A stretch of 64,000 nt of DNA from Deltaproteobacteria bacterium (GTDB lineage Bacteria; Myxococcota; XYA12-FULL-58-9), in NCBI GenBank assembly GCA_016218825.1, contig JACRCV010000085.1:62001-126000 (forward strand), in the 5' to 3' direction. Positions 21,059 through 29,261 of this stretch are shown in pieces (the first letter of the stretch is position 1; each line of letters starts with the position of its first letter). The notes beneath the pieces are model-generated. The model saw only the letters and a program-made list of their open reading frames with translations. It was not told where the DNA came from and made no database searches. The translations under genes and the position numbers were made by a program.

Positions 21059-21679
21059 TCATTGCGGCGCGGCCGGCGCCGGCGCCAAGAGCTCGTCGTC
21101 GGCGGCGGCAGCGCCGCCCTGGCTCCGGGCCTCGCTCCACTGCTTGCGCAGACCCCGGGCGGTCGCGACCAGCGTGTCCTTGCGCCAGATGCCGCGCTTA
21201 CCGGCGCGCGCCGCGCTCTCGGCCCGCAGGTACAAGCTCTCGCGGTCGAAGGGGAACTCGGTGTAGGCGATCACCCGCCCGCCCTCGAGGAGCGACAGTC
21301 CCAGATCGCGGCCGCCGACGTCCAGAGACCCGAGGTAGCGCCCGTGCGCGTCCTCCGGGGGGGTGGCGAGGTGCAGGGTCACGACCTTGCCGACGATCTC
21401 CGATTGCAGCAGGCTCGCGGCGAGGCTCTCGGTCGCGGTCGGATCCGCCGCGGCGACGTCGTCCATCGCGTAGATGCCGACCAGCCGCAACCGGGCGCTC
21501 TTGCCCTCGGCCTGCACCCGCACCTCGTCGCCTTTGACGACGCTCACCACCTTGACCATGTCGGCCTCTTGCAGCTTGGCGCGATCCCCCGGCGGCTCGG
21601 CGCCGGGCTCACTCTTGGCGCAGGCGGAGGTCACAAGAGCGAGCGCCAAAGCGCGGCCGGCGTGCGTGCTGAGCTTCAT
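21059..21679 (-). CDS. Lipoprotein with SNase-like OB fold
   Basis: 206 residues from ATG 21679 (GGAGG five bases upstream). Lipobox V-T-S-A-C (Cys20), then a polar linker, then an SNase-like domain: V-V-K-G-D-E-V-R-V, A-R-L-R-L-V-G-I-Y-A-M-D-D, H-G-R-Y-L-G-S-L and R-A-G-K-R-G-I-W. The first motif lacks the usual V-x-D-G-D and the acidic pair of active nucleases is altered (V-G-I-Y-A-M-D-D). This may therefore be a binding protein rather than a nuclease. It is the second SNase-fold gene around maeB. Confidence 0.72.
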   Translation of the reverse strand: MKLSTHAGRALALALVTSACAKSEPGAEPPGDRAKLQEADMVKVVSVVKGDEVRVQAEGKSARLRLVGIYAMDDVAAADPTATESLAASLLQSEIVGKVVTLHLATPPEDAHGRYLGSLDVGGRDLGLSLLEGGRVIAYTEFPFDRESLYLRAESAARAGKRGIWRKDTLVATARGLRKQWSEARSQGGAAAADDELLAPAPAAPQ

Positions 21680-21935
21680 CGGAGTCCTCCGGAGTTGGTG
21701 CACCGCTCGTTCGCCGCCATCAAAACAGAGGCACGGCCTCGAAGGCAACAGTCCTTTCCCGCCTCCTTTGATTCCCGCGCCGCGGTTGCCGCGGCGCTCC
21801 CCACCCCCACCCCTGAATGCTCCCGAGCCGCGCCGGATCCCGCCCCCGGGTGGGGCGGGGACGGCGTCGCATCATCGCGAAAGCGCTACAGCCTTTTCGT
21901 TTTCACTCGACCCTACTGTCGCGCCCGCCGGTGCT

Positions 21936-22010
21936 GCAGCGGAGGCGAAGCCGCGAGCGCGAGGAACGCAAGGAAGGGCGCGCAACGATCAGCTCACGGC
22001 GAAGCCGGTC
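21936..22010 (+). repeat. Dispersed ~75-bp repeat, copy 1
   Basis: This segment matches, at roughly 85% by eye, the reverse complement of 26343-26424. The shared core runs GGAGGCG-AGCCGCGAGCG, then CGAGGA-CG-AAG-AAGGGCG, then ATC-GCTCACGGC. It ends at the stop codon of the ABC-F gene. The rest of the 330-bp gap 21680-22009 is GC-rich, with a C-run near 21797-21811, and holds no gene that I can support. Confidence 0.65.
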
Positions 22011-23998
22011 TAGGAGCCGCTCGCGAGCTCGGCCCGGGCGCGGTCGAGCTCGGTGCCGACCGCTTCCCACTCCCGGTTCAAGGTCGCGAGGCGGGCGGCG
22101 TCCTGACCGAAGGCGCGATGCAATTCACCGATGCGCTTGGTGTCGGCCATCGTCTTCGGGTCGGCGAGCGCCGCGCTGCGCTCCGCCTGCACGACCTCGA
22201 GCGTGGTGATCTCGGTCTCGATCGCGCTCAGGCGCGCCTCGATCGGGCCGAGCACGGTCCTGCGGTGCGCCCGCTCTTCGGCTTCGCGACGCCGGCGCTC
22301 TTTGTCGCCGCCCTTCGGTCGCTCGGCCGCCGCCGGCCCGGCATCGGCGGTCGCGAACGCCGCCTCCTCGGGGAGCTGCAGCTGCCGGATCGACGAGGTC
22401 AGGTATTCGTCGAGGGTGCCGGGAAACACCTCGACGGTGTGGGCCGCGACGTTCCAGATCCGGGTCGCGAGGCGGCGCACGAAGCTCTTGTTGTGAGACG
22501 CGAAGATCAGGGTGCCGTCGAAGGTGGTGAGCGACTCGGCGAGGCGCTCGGCGGAGCGGAGATCGAGGTGATTGGTCGGCTCGTCCATGATGATCAGGCT
22601 CGTCGGCGCGACCAACAGCCGGCCGAGCGCGACCCGGGCGCGCTCGCCGCCGGAGAGCACCGCGATCTTCTTGTCGACCGCGTCGCCGGAGAAACCCAGG
22701 CCCCCGAGGAGGCTGCGGATGGTGCGCGGCAGCGCTCCGGCCGCGGCGCGCGCCACTTCGTCGAAGACCGTGGCGTCCGGATCCAGCGTCTGGCGCTGGT
22801 CTTGCGCGAAGTAGCCCCGGGTGACGTGTTGGCCGAGATGCACGCCGCCCTGATCCGGCTCGAGCTCGCCGGCGAGCAGGCGCAGCAAGGTGGTCTTGCC
22901 GGCGCCGTTGATGCCGAGCACGCCGATGCGCTCGCCCTTCATCACCGAGAGGCTCAGGTCGGCGAACAGCGGCGGGCCGCCGAAGCCCTTGGTCAACGCC
23001 TCGGCGCGCAGCACCTGGCGACTGGTGTGCGGCGTCGGCGGGAACACGAAGTGCACGGTGTCGCGCTCGCCCAAGGTCACGACCTCGTCGAGCTTCTCGA
23101 GGGCTTTGACCCGACTCTGGACCGCCCGGGCCTTGGACGCCTGGTAGCGGAAGCGGTCGATGAAGCGCTGCGCGGTCTCCCGTTCGCGCGCCAGGTTCTT
23201 GGCGCGGTTCTCGAGGACCTCGCTCTCCTGCTGCCGCAACAGGACGTAGCGCTCGTAGTTGCCGCGGTACTGGCGGACGCCCTCGGCCTCGAAGCTGACC
23301 ACGCGATTCACCTGGTCGTTCAAGAACTCGCGGTCGTGACAGATCAGGACGAAGGGCCGGCGATAGCTCTGCAAGAAGGCCCCGAGCCACCCGACCGTCG
23401 GCATGTCGAGATGGTTCGTCGGCTCGTCCAAGAGCAGCAGATCCGGCTGCAGAAAGAGCAGCGACGCGAGCACGGCGCGCATCCGCCAGCCGCCGGAGAA
23501 GTGCCCGAGGTCGCGGTGCTCGTCGCCGGGCACGAACCCGAGCCCCGCGAGGATGCGGAGCGCCTGGTGGTCGGCGTAGTCGCGCTCGTAGCCAAGGACG
23601 CGCTCGTGCAGGTGCGCGAGCTCCACCGTGAGCTCGCTCAGACGCGCCTCGTCGGCTCCGGTCGCCGGCGCGGCCAGCTCCGCTTCGACGGCACCGAGGC
23701 GACGGTGCAGCTCGTCGCGTCCCGGGATCTGGCGGCGCACGAAGGCGAGCAAGGACTCGCCGCCTTGCACCTCGAGCTCCTGCGGCAACAAGCCGACGCG
23801 GCAGTCGCGACGCTTCAGGACCCGACCCTGATCGGGCTCGAGCTCGCCGACGATCAGGCGCAACAGCGAGGTCTTGCCGGAGCCGTTCGCGCCGACGAGG
23901 CCGACGCGGTCGTCGTCGAAGAGCCGCAGGCTCAGATCGTGAACGATCCGGGTGTGGCCGAGAAAGAGCGTCACGCCGTCGAAGCTTACGACCGACAC
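22010..23998 (-). CDS. ABC-F family ATPase (Uup/YheS-like)
   Basis: 662 residues, with no membrane segments. Two ABC cassettes: Walker A G-A-N-G-S-G-K-T-S and G-I-N-G-A-G-K-T-T; signatures F-S-G-G-W-R-M-R and L-S-G-G-E-R-A-R; Walker B L-L-L-L-D-E-P-T-N-H-L-D and I-I-M-D-E-P-T-N-H-L-D. The linker between cassettes has the helical tRNA-contacting type sequence (R-F-R-Y-Q-A-S-K-A-R-A-V-Q-S-R). A charged coiled-coil C-terminus of ~100 residues resembles YheS/Uup. ABC-F proteins act on the ribosome, rescuing stalled elongation or giving antibiotic resistance. Nothing here marks it as a resistance type. It follows the unrecognised gene 24015-25298 by 16 bp, so both may be cotranscribed. Confidence 0.92.
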   Translation of the reverse strand: MSVVSFDGVTLFLGHTRIVHDLSLRLFDDDRVGLVGANGSGKTSLLRLIVGELEPDQGRVLKRRDCRVGLLPQELEVQGGESLLAFVRRQIPGRDELHRRLGAVEAELAAPATGADEARLSELTVELAHLHERVLGYERDYADHQALRILAGLGFVPGDEHRDLGHFSGGWRMRAVLASLLFLQPDLLLLDEPTNHLDMPTVGWLGAFLQSYRRPFVLICHDREFLNDQVNRVVSFEAEGVRQYRGNYERYVLLRQQESEVLENRAKNLARERETAQRFIDRFRYQASKARAVQSRVKALEKLDEVVTLGERDTVHFVFPPTPHTSRQVLRAEALTKGFGGPPLFADLSLSVMKGERIGVLGINGAGKTTLLRLLAGELEPDQGGVHLGQHVTRGYFAQDQRQTLDPDATVFDEVARAAAGALPRTIRSLLGGLGFSGDAVDKKIAVLSGGERARVALGRLLVAPTSLIIMDEPTNHLDLRSAERLAESLTTFDGTLIFASHNKSFVRRLATRIWNVAAHTVEVFPGTLDEYLTSSIRQLQLPEEAAFATADAGPAAAERPKGGDKERRRREAEERAHRRTVLGPIEARLSAIETEITTLEVVQAERSAALADPKTMADTKRIGELHRAFGQDAARLATLNREWEAVGTELDRARAELASGS

Positions 23999-24014
23999 CG
24001 CCGAGCTCCAGGGG

Positions 24015-25298
24015 CTACTCTGGCGTCACCACCGACGGATCCGGCGGCGCCGAGCGCGGCGAGTAGGTGGTCACCGGGGTCGGCGGCGGCTCGATCATCG
24101 TGTCGAAGAACACGTCGTCGGAGAGGTAGAGGCTGCGCATCAGGTGCTCGATGGTGTCGGGCATGTACTTGACCCAGAGCTTGATCGGCACGTCGGTGAC
24201 CTCCGGCATCCCGGGGCCGCGGCACAGCCCGAGGATATAGTCCATCAACCAGCGGACGTTCATCGCGACGTGGCTGTTGTATTCCCGGTGGGCGCGCTGG
24301 CTCAGCACCCGCTCCTCGTGCATGCAGCGGCCGATCTCCGACTCCATATACTCCTGGAAGGTCGAGACGATGACCTCGACGATCACCGCGTCCTCGGCGG
24401 TGCGCAGAAACTCCTGGTACTCGGCGGCGACCTTCTCGGGGTCGAAGCCGCGAAACGCCAGGATCCGCAGGTAACGACCCGTCGGCGGGCAGCTCGCCAG
24501 GATGTTCCTCGGGATCGTGAAGGCGACGCGCAGGTTGACGGCGTTGTAGAGGCCGCGGTGGCGCTCGGCCTCGAGCACCTGGCAGTGGCCGGTGGCGCGC
24601 AGCGCCTCGAGGAGGCGGTCGTACTCGCTGTCCTCGATGATGACCTTGAGGCCGGCGACGTCCGGGATCGCGAGCACCGGCAACCCCGACTGGATCGTGC
24701 CGCCCTTGATGCTCTTCACCAGGCGCCGCTCGGCGTGGGCGAACTCCTTGACCATCTCCTCGGGCGCCGTGGTCAGGAGGTTGCGGGGCACGCCCAGGGC
24801 GCGGGCGCGCTCGTCGGCCAACGCGTCGGCGTTGGCGCGGATGCGGCCGAGCATGAAGTCGATGATCCGCCGGGCGCCCTTCTCGGCGATGCGGCGGAAG
24901 TGCTTGATGCGCGTGGTGCCGACCAGCCGTTTGGTGCCGCCGACGTCGACGACGTAGTAGCTGCCGTCGATCGGGGTCTCGCGGTAGTAGTCCTCGGGGA
25001 ACTTGCGGTAGCGGGCGCAGATCTCCTCGATGCGGCTGTTGGTGTAGGCGAGGTGGTCGACGACGAAGTCCTTCAGCTGGCCCTTGGTGCGGATCGGGAG
25101 CCGCTCCGGTGTCGCCCCGAACAAGGTGGTCAACACCTCGCCGGCGACGTGATCCAGCCAGATGCGGGCCACGTAGGAGTTGAAGTTCACCACCCGCTTG
25201 ATGCGGCGCACGTCACCGGGCTCGGGTCGATTGACCATCCAGCGCCGGATCACCTCGGCGAGCTCGTGGCGATGGACAAAACTCTCGAGAAAGAGCAT
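24015..25298 (-). CDS. Unrecognised conserved-looking protein, possible RelA/SpoT-like fold
   Basis: 427 residues from ATG 25298; an ATG at 25328 is an alternative, and neither has a clear ribosome site. No signal peptide or membrane segment; well-balanced soluble protein. Residues about 205-275 contain I-P-D-V-A-G-L-K-V-I-I followed ~38 residues later by R-G-L-Y-N-A-V-N-L-R-V. This spacing and pattern recall the D-x-x-G-x-R-x-x and G-Y-x-x-x-H motifs of RelA/SpoT-type nucleotidyltransferases, but key basic residues are not clearly placed. The C-terminus is Pro/Thr-rich. It sits 16 bp upstream of the ABC-F gene, which fits a role around the ribosome or stress. That link is only an inference. 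Confidence 0.7.
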   Translation of the reverse strand: MLFLESFVHRHELAEVIRRWMVNRPEPGDVRRIKRVVNFNSYVARIWLDHVAGEVLTTLFGATPERLPIRTKGQLKDFVVDHLAYTNSRIEEICARYRKFPEDYYRETPIDGSYYVVDVGGTKRLVGTTRIKHFRRIAEKGARRIIDFMLGRIRANADALADERARALGVPRNLLTTAPEEMVKEFAHAERRLVKSIKGGTIQSGLPVLAIPDVAGLKVIIEDSEYDRLLEALRATGHCQVLEAERHRGLYNAVNLRVAFTIPRNILASCPPTGRYLRILAFRGFDPEKVAAEYQEFLRTAEDAVIVEVIVSTFQEYMESEIGRCMHEERVLSQRAHREYNSHVAMNVRWLMDYILGLCRGPGMPEVTDVPIKLWVKYMPDTIEHLMRSLYLSDDVFFDTMIEPPPTPVTTYSPRSAPPDPSVVTPE

Positions 25299-25451
25299 GG
25301 CGCGACCATGACTTGCCACGCCCTCCATGGAATGTCGAGCGCAGAACGCGCCTTGGCCTTTCGGGCGCGCGCGCCGCGGGCGGCCAGATGATCTGTAGTG
25401 ACATCTCGGGATCACGGGCCTACCATGACAAGCGAAGCCCGGGAGGACGCC

Positions 25452-25793
25452 ATGACCTACCACGCATCGTCATCGAGAGGCTTATGGAGCGAAAACCGAT
25501 CGTTCGAGCGCCTACCGCTGCGGCTGACCATTCAGCTGCAACACCCGGCGGGGCCGCAGCTCGCGCAGACGCGCGACCTGAGCTTGGGCGGCGCCGCCGC
25601 CGACGTCGACACGCCGCCGCCGCTCGGCACCCAGGTCAACGTCGCGATGGACCTCGGTGAGCTCGGGAGACTGGACGTGCTGGCGGTCGTCACCAGGGTC
25701 GAGGACGTCGTCGGGCTGCACTTCTCGGGGCTGTCGGTCGACGATTACCTCGCGCTCCAGACCTTCCTCGGGCGCCAGCAGCCGAGCGCCTGA
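25452..25793 (+). CDS. PilZ-domain protein
   Basis: 113 residues. Start at ATG 25452, preceded by GGGAGGA four bases upstream; two earlier ATGs in frame lack such a site. Both c-di-GMP-binding motifs are present: R-L-P-L-R (RxxxR) in F-E-R-L-P-L-R and D-L-S-L-G-G (DxSxxG). The rest is the short beta barrel of a single-domain PilZ adaptor. It would bind c-di-GMP and act on a partner, for example in motility or polysaccharide export. It is divergent from the unrecognised gene at 24015-25298 across a 153-bp intergenic region and runs into the amidoligase-like gene, tail to tail, after 7 bp. Confidence 0.88.
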   Translation: MTYHASSSRGLWSENRSFERLPLRLTIQLQHPAGPQLAQTRDLSLGGAAADVDTPPPLGTQVNVAMDLGELGRLDVLAVVTRVEDVVGLHFSGLSVDDYLALQTFLGRQQPSA

Positions 25794-25800
25794 AGGCCGG

Positions 25801-26862
25801 TCAGCGCAAGCCCAAGCCGCGCCGCGCCGCGCCATCGGGATCGAGCGCCTGAAGCAGCTCGGCCTCGTCATCGACCGGGGCGTTCCGCTCGGTGTCGAGC
25901 GCCAGCGCCGCAAACCCGACGGCGACCTGCCGCACCGCCTCGATGAAGGGCAGCGACAACGACGGCGCCGCGAGCTTGAATTCGACCGTGCGTTTGCCCG
26001 GCTCGTCGACCGCGAGGTTGTACAGGTTCAGCGCGTGCCCCCGGCCGGCAAGCAGCTCCCGAAGCGCCTGCTGCGCCGCAGACCAAGGCGCACCGGCCAC
26101 CGCGAGCTGATGCAGGCGGGGCGCGAGCTCGGTCGGCAAGGCCTTCGCCGCGAGCAGATCGGACGGCGTCCGTAGCCACCGCCTCAAGACCGGCTCCCAG
26201 AGCGAGAACAGCGCCACCAGCCGCGCCAGCCGGGTCGGGTCGCAGAAACCTCGGCCGTCGACGTGGACGTGCAGCGCCGCGCGCGGCGGCAACGACACCC
26301 CGGGAATCGAGACCACCGCCTCGATGGCCGCAAAGACGCCGCGTGGACCGATTTGGCCGTGAGCCGATTGTCCCGCGCCCTTTCTTCCGCTCCTCGCGCT
26401 CGCGGCTCCGCCTCCGCGCTGCGGTGCCGGCTGGCGCGACGGTGTCGCCGGGTCGAGGCGAACGGGCTCGAGGCCGGCAAACGGCCGAGTCACGACCTCG
26501 GTGACCCGCTCACCGCCGTCGATGCTGTTGTCGTGCACGAACAACAAGAGCGGTAGACCGTCCGTCCCCATGAGCCGCGCGCCCCGATGCGCGAGGTAGA
26601 AGTGGCGCCCGTCCTCGGCGAGGGCGTGCACCGCGGCGCCGTGGTGGCGCGCGACGTCCGCGAGCAGCGCGGTCGCGGCAGCGGCGCCGGCCTTTGGATC
26701 GAGGGCGCCGAGGTCCGCGAGCGGCACCGGGACCTTGCTCATCGTCACGAAGCTCTCGACCCGCAGGCCGAGCCTGACGCCGACGTCGGCCGCCACCTCC
26801 AGACGGGTCCACCCGGGCGGTGCCAGCAGTTCCAGCTCGAGGCCGGTGTCGAGACCGATCAA
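25801..26862 (-). CDS. Amidoligase-family protein with repeat-derived insert
   Basis: 353 residues. The N-terminus has the family signature G-L-E-L-E-L-L-A-P (7-15), followed by L-L-L-F-V-H-D-N-S-I, H-V-H-V-D-G in the middle and N-x-Y-N-type/V-E-F-K near the C-terminus. These match the order of conserved E, H and E/N residues in putative amidoligases (PF12224-like, glutamine-synthetase/COOH-NH2 ligase fold). The substrate is unknown. Residues ~145-172 are encoded by a dispersed DNA repeat (26343-26424), which inserts a Ser/Arg/Gly-rich loop without breaking the frame. The gene is just upstream of the PilZ 3' end and 12 bp downstream of the next minus-strand gene. Confidence 0.62.
   Translation of the reverse strand: MIGLDTGLELELLAPPGWTRLEVAADVGVRLGLRVESFVTMSKVPVPLADLGALDPKAGAAAATALLADVARHHGAAVHALAEDGRHFYLAHRGARLMGTDGLPLLLFVHDNSIDGGERVTEVVTRPFAGLEPVRLDPATPSRQPAPQRGGGAASARSGRKGAGQSAHGQIGPRGVFAAIEAVVSIPGVSLPPRAALHVHVDGRGFCDPTRLARLVALFSLWEPVLRRWLRTPSDLLAAKALPTELAPRLHQLAVAGAPWSAAQQALRELLAGRGHALNLYNLAVDEPGKRTVEFKLAAPSLSLPFIEAVRQVAVGFAALALDTERNAPVDDEAELLQALDPDGAARRGLGLR
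26343..26424 (-). repeat. Dispersed ~75-bp repeat, copy 2, inside a coding region
   Basis: Reverse complement of this stretch aligns with 21936-22010 with only scattered mismatches and a few 1-2 base gaps. It lies in frame within the amidoligase-like gene, where it encodes a segment containing A-R-S-G-R-K-G-A-G-Q-S-A-H-G. The other copy is intergenic, which suggests that this element has moved. Confidence 0.65.
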
Positions 26863-26874
26863 CGGCAGCGCGGC

Positions 26875-27585
26875 CTAGAAGATCGCCTCAAACTTGGCCT
26901 TGTAGCTCGGATCGAACGGGGTCTTGCCCGCGAGCGTCGGGTCTTCCTTCTCCCACGAGCCGTAGATCTGGTTCTGAAACTCACCGACCGACATCTTGCC
27001 GCTCTCGGCACGGCTCCGGTCGGCGGGGGTCATCGCCTGCAGCACCTTGTCGAAGTCCCAGGCCGCGAACACGGTCTTCAGGCGCGCGAGCGGCGCCGGA
27101 CTCAGTGCCGCCTTCAGCTTGGCGTTCAGGTCCTGAAGGCTCATGCCCTTGTCCCAGAGCTTCGACAGCTCCGCGGAGCTCATCTCGGCCTTGACGGCGT
27201 ACAGGTCCGCGAGCCGGCCGGTGGTCTCGAGCTTGTCGTACAGCCGGCCAAAATCACCGGGCTTGGCGAGCCCGCCGAACGCGAGGATCATCGCGTCGGG
27301 CTTGAGCTTCTGCACCACCTTCGCGAGCGCCAGGTCGGCGGCCGGCGTCCACTTGGTGTGGCGCCGCGCCCAGAGCAAGGTGTTGCCCTCGACCTCGGTG
27401 AGCTTGCCGCCGTCCTCGAGCTTCGGGGCGATGCGCTTGTGGACCTCGCTCTGGCTCACCGGGTTGGCGCGCTTGCCTTCGGTCGACTGGATGATCGCCT
27501 TGAGCAGCGCCTTGTCCATCTTGTCGCCGTCGGCGACCGCGTAGTAGCCCTTGTCCGAGATGCTCTTGCTGGTAACGCTTGGCAT
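26875..27585 (-). CDS. Unknown soluble protein, strongly initiated
   Basis: 236 residues; ATG 27585 with GGAGGGG directly upstream. No signal peptide, membrane segment or cysteine. The protein is helical and charged: K-x-x-S-D-K-G-Y-Y-A-V-A-D-G-D, then S-Q-S-E-V-H-K-R-I-A, D-G-G-K-L-T-E-V-E-G-N-T-L-L-W. The D-x-G-x-L-T-x-x-E spacing is faintly like an EF-hand or dockerin loop, without enough ligands to claim calcium binding. It does not match a family I recognise. It is 12 bp upstream of the amidoligase-like gene and probably cotranscribed with it. Confidence 0.68.
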   Translation of the reverse strand: MPSVTSKSISDKGYYAVADGDKMDKALLKAIIQSTEGKRANPVSQSEVHKRIAPKLEDGGKLTEVEGNTLLWARRHTKWTPAADLALAKVVQKLKPDAMILAFGGLAKPGDFGRLYDKLETTGRLADLYAVKAEMSSAELSKLWDKGMSLQDLNAKLKAALSPAPLARLKTVFAAWDFDKVLQAMTPADRSRAESGKMSVGEFQNQIYGSWEKEDPTLAGKTPFDPSYKAKFEAIF

Positions 27586-27750
27586 GGTCCCCTCCGTGCA
27601 CGGGTCTGAATCACCACCCGGCCGCAACAGTCCATTGAATGGCGACAATAGAACGCTGCCGCGAGCTCCGGTCAAGTGCCTCCCGAGAACCACGGCGGCG
27701 CCGCGACGATGAGCCCCGGGGGGCTCGCGGCAGGCAGGCGGCGCGGGGCG

Positions 27751-28491
27751 TCAGCCTTCGAGCTCGGCGTCGATGAGCCCCTTGAGGACCTCGAAGGGCT
27801 GCGCGCCGACCAGATGCCGGCCGTTGACCCAGAAGTTCGGCACGCCGCGGCCGCCCAACGCCTTCACCAGCTCCTGATCGCGCTGCACCCGCTCCCGGAG
27901 CTCCGGCAGCTCGAGATCGGCAGCGAACCTCGCGACGTCGAGGCCGAGCGCGCGCGCCCACTGGAGGTAGTGGTCGCGATCCAGCGCCTGCTGGTTGGCG
28001 AACAAGAGGGCAACCATCTCCCAGAACTTCCCCTGGCGGCCGGCGGCCTCGGCGGCCAGCGCCGCCTCGAGCGCGTGCGCGTGAAACGGCATCGGGTTGT
28101 GCTTGAAAACCACCGCGACCTTGTCCCCGTATGCCGCGAGCACGCGGTCCAGGACCCCGCCCACGCGCGCGCAGAACTGACATTCGAAGTCGGACGAGAA
28201 CACCACCGTCACCTGGGGATGCGACCCGCCGCGCCGGGGTGAATCCAGCAAGGGGATCGCGGCCGCCAGCTCGGGCGCGCCCGGAGTTGGGGCGACGGCA
28301 CCGCACTCCCCCTTGCAGCCCTGTCCGGCGTCAGCACGGCCACAGCCTTCCGGGGGCGAGGCGAGCGCTTCCGGTCGGGCTCCGGTCTCCGGTTGTGCGC
28401 CCATGGATGGGTCGGCGAGATCCGTCGCACACGACGTCGCCACCACGGAAGCCACTGCTGCCACCAACGTCGAGATCTGTCGCAAGCTCAT
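27751..28491 (-). CDS. DsbA-like thioredoxin-fold lipoprotein
   Basis: 246 residues from ATG 28491 (GGAG six bases upstream). Lipobox V-A-T-S-C, then a Gly/Ala/Pro linker with C-x5-C-x3-C cysteines, then a DsbA-type domain from about residue 85: V-F-S-S-D-F-E-C-Q-F-C with the C-Q-F-C active site, F-K-H-N-P-M-P-F-H, and the cis-Pro region G-V-P-N-F-W-V-N-G. It resembles the DsbA/DsbG-like proteins (thioredoxin_4) used for disulfide formation in exported proteins. Many Cys-rich lipoproteins in this window would be natural substrates. It follows the response regulator gene after 100 bp on the same strand. Confidence 0.87.
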   Translation of the reverse strand: MSLRQISTLVAAVASVVATSCATDLADPSMGAQPETGARPEALASPPEGCGRADAGQGCKGECGAVAPTPGAPELAAAIPLLDSPRRGGSHPQVTVVFSSDFECQFCARVGGVLDRVLAAYGDKVAVVFKHNPMPFHAHALEAALAAEAAGRQGKFWEMVALLFANQQALDRDHYLQWARALGLDVARFAADLELPELRERVQRDQELVKALGGRGVPNFWVNGRHLVGAQPFEVLKGLIDAELEG

Positions 28492-28591
28492 CGTTCGCTC
28501 CTTCGCGGGACAAGTGCCCGCTGTTGTTGCGACGACGATACCGACAACCGCGAGCGCGGTTGTCATATGCGCGTCAAAGGTCTGCCAAATC

Positions 28592-29260
28592 TCATAGGGT
28601 CCGCAGGCGGTAGCCGATGCCGCGCACGGTCTCGAACAGGGCCGCGTCGGTCTTTTGCCGCAGCTGCAGGATGTGGGTGTCGATGGTGCGGGTGGTGGGG
28701 AACGACTCGTAGCCCCACGCCTGGTTCAGGATCTCTTCCCTCGAGAACACCCGGTTGGGATTCTCCATCAGCAGACACAGCAGGCTGAACTCCTGGCGGC
28801 TGAGCTCGACCTGTCGATTACGAAAGCGCACCTCGCGCGTGGTCTTCGAGAGCTCGAGCTCGCCGCACCTCAAGGTTGATTCCTGGGGCGCGGCGCTCGG
28901 CAGCTGCCGGAGCTGCACCCGCAAGCGGGCGAGCAGCTCGCGGGGCTCGAAGGGCTTGGTGATGTAGTCGTTGGCGCCGAGCTCCAGTCCGACGACGCGG
29001 TCCACGAGGTCGGTGCGCGCGGTGAGAAGGATCACGGGGGTGAGCGTGCCTTGCGCCCGCCACTCGCGCAGCAGATCGATGCCGGGGGCGTCGGGGAGCT
29101 TCCAGTCGAGGATCACGAGGTCGACGGCCGCCGGCCCGATCTTCCTCGCGGCCGCGGCGGTCGGCGCGCGCTCGAGCTCGAAGCCCTCGGCCGCGAGATA
29201 GTCGGCGAGCGATTGTGCCAGGTCGCGGTCATCCTCCACCAACAAGATCTTCGTCGCCAT
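28592..29260 (-). CDS. OmpR-family response regulator
   Basis: 222 residues. Receiver domain 1-~120 with acidic pocket E9-D10-D11, phospho-acceptor Asp52 in V-I-L-D-W, T-A-R and the conserved Lys in I-T-K-P-F. The C-terminal winged helix (about 128-222) contains L-S-R-Q-E-F-S-L-L and T-R-T-I-D-T-H-I-L-Q-L-R-Q-K, the OmpR/PhoB DNA-binding pattern. It starts one base after the stop of the histidine kinase gene, so the two are translationally coupled. It probably binds the 11-bp-spaced GTCAGG repeats upstream of the kinase and so controls its own operon. Confidence 0.95.
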   Translation of the reverse strand: MATKILLVEDDRDLAQSLADYLAAEGFELERAPTAAAARKIGPAAVDLVILDWKLPDAPGIDLLREWRAQGTLTPVILLTARTDLVDRVVGLELGANDYITKPFEPRELLARLRVQLRQLPSAAPQESTLRCGELELSKTTREVRFRNRQVELSRQEFSLLCLLMENPNRVFSREEILNQAWGYESFPTTRTIDTHILQLRQKTDAALFETVRGIGYRLRTL

Positions 29261-29261
29261 G

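Noticed and set aside
22010-23998. Antibiotic-resistance ABC-F call
   Set aside because: Linker and C-terminus look like general Uup/YheS-type factors; nothing indicates a resistance subfamily.
26875-27585. Calcium-binding EF-hand protein
   Set aside because: Only a partial D-x-G-x-L-T-x-x-E pattern is present, and too few acidic ligands are in place.
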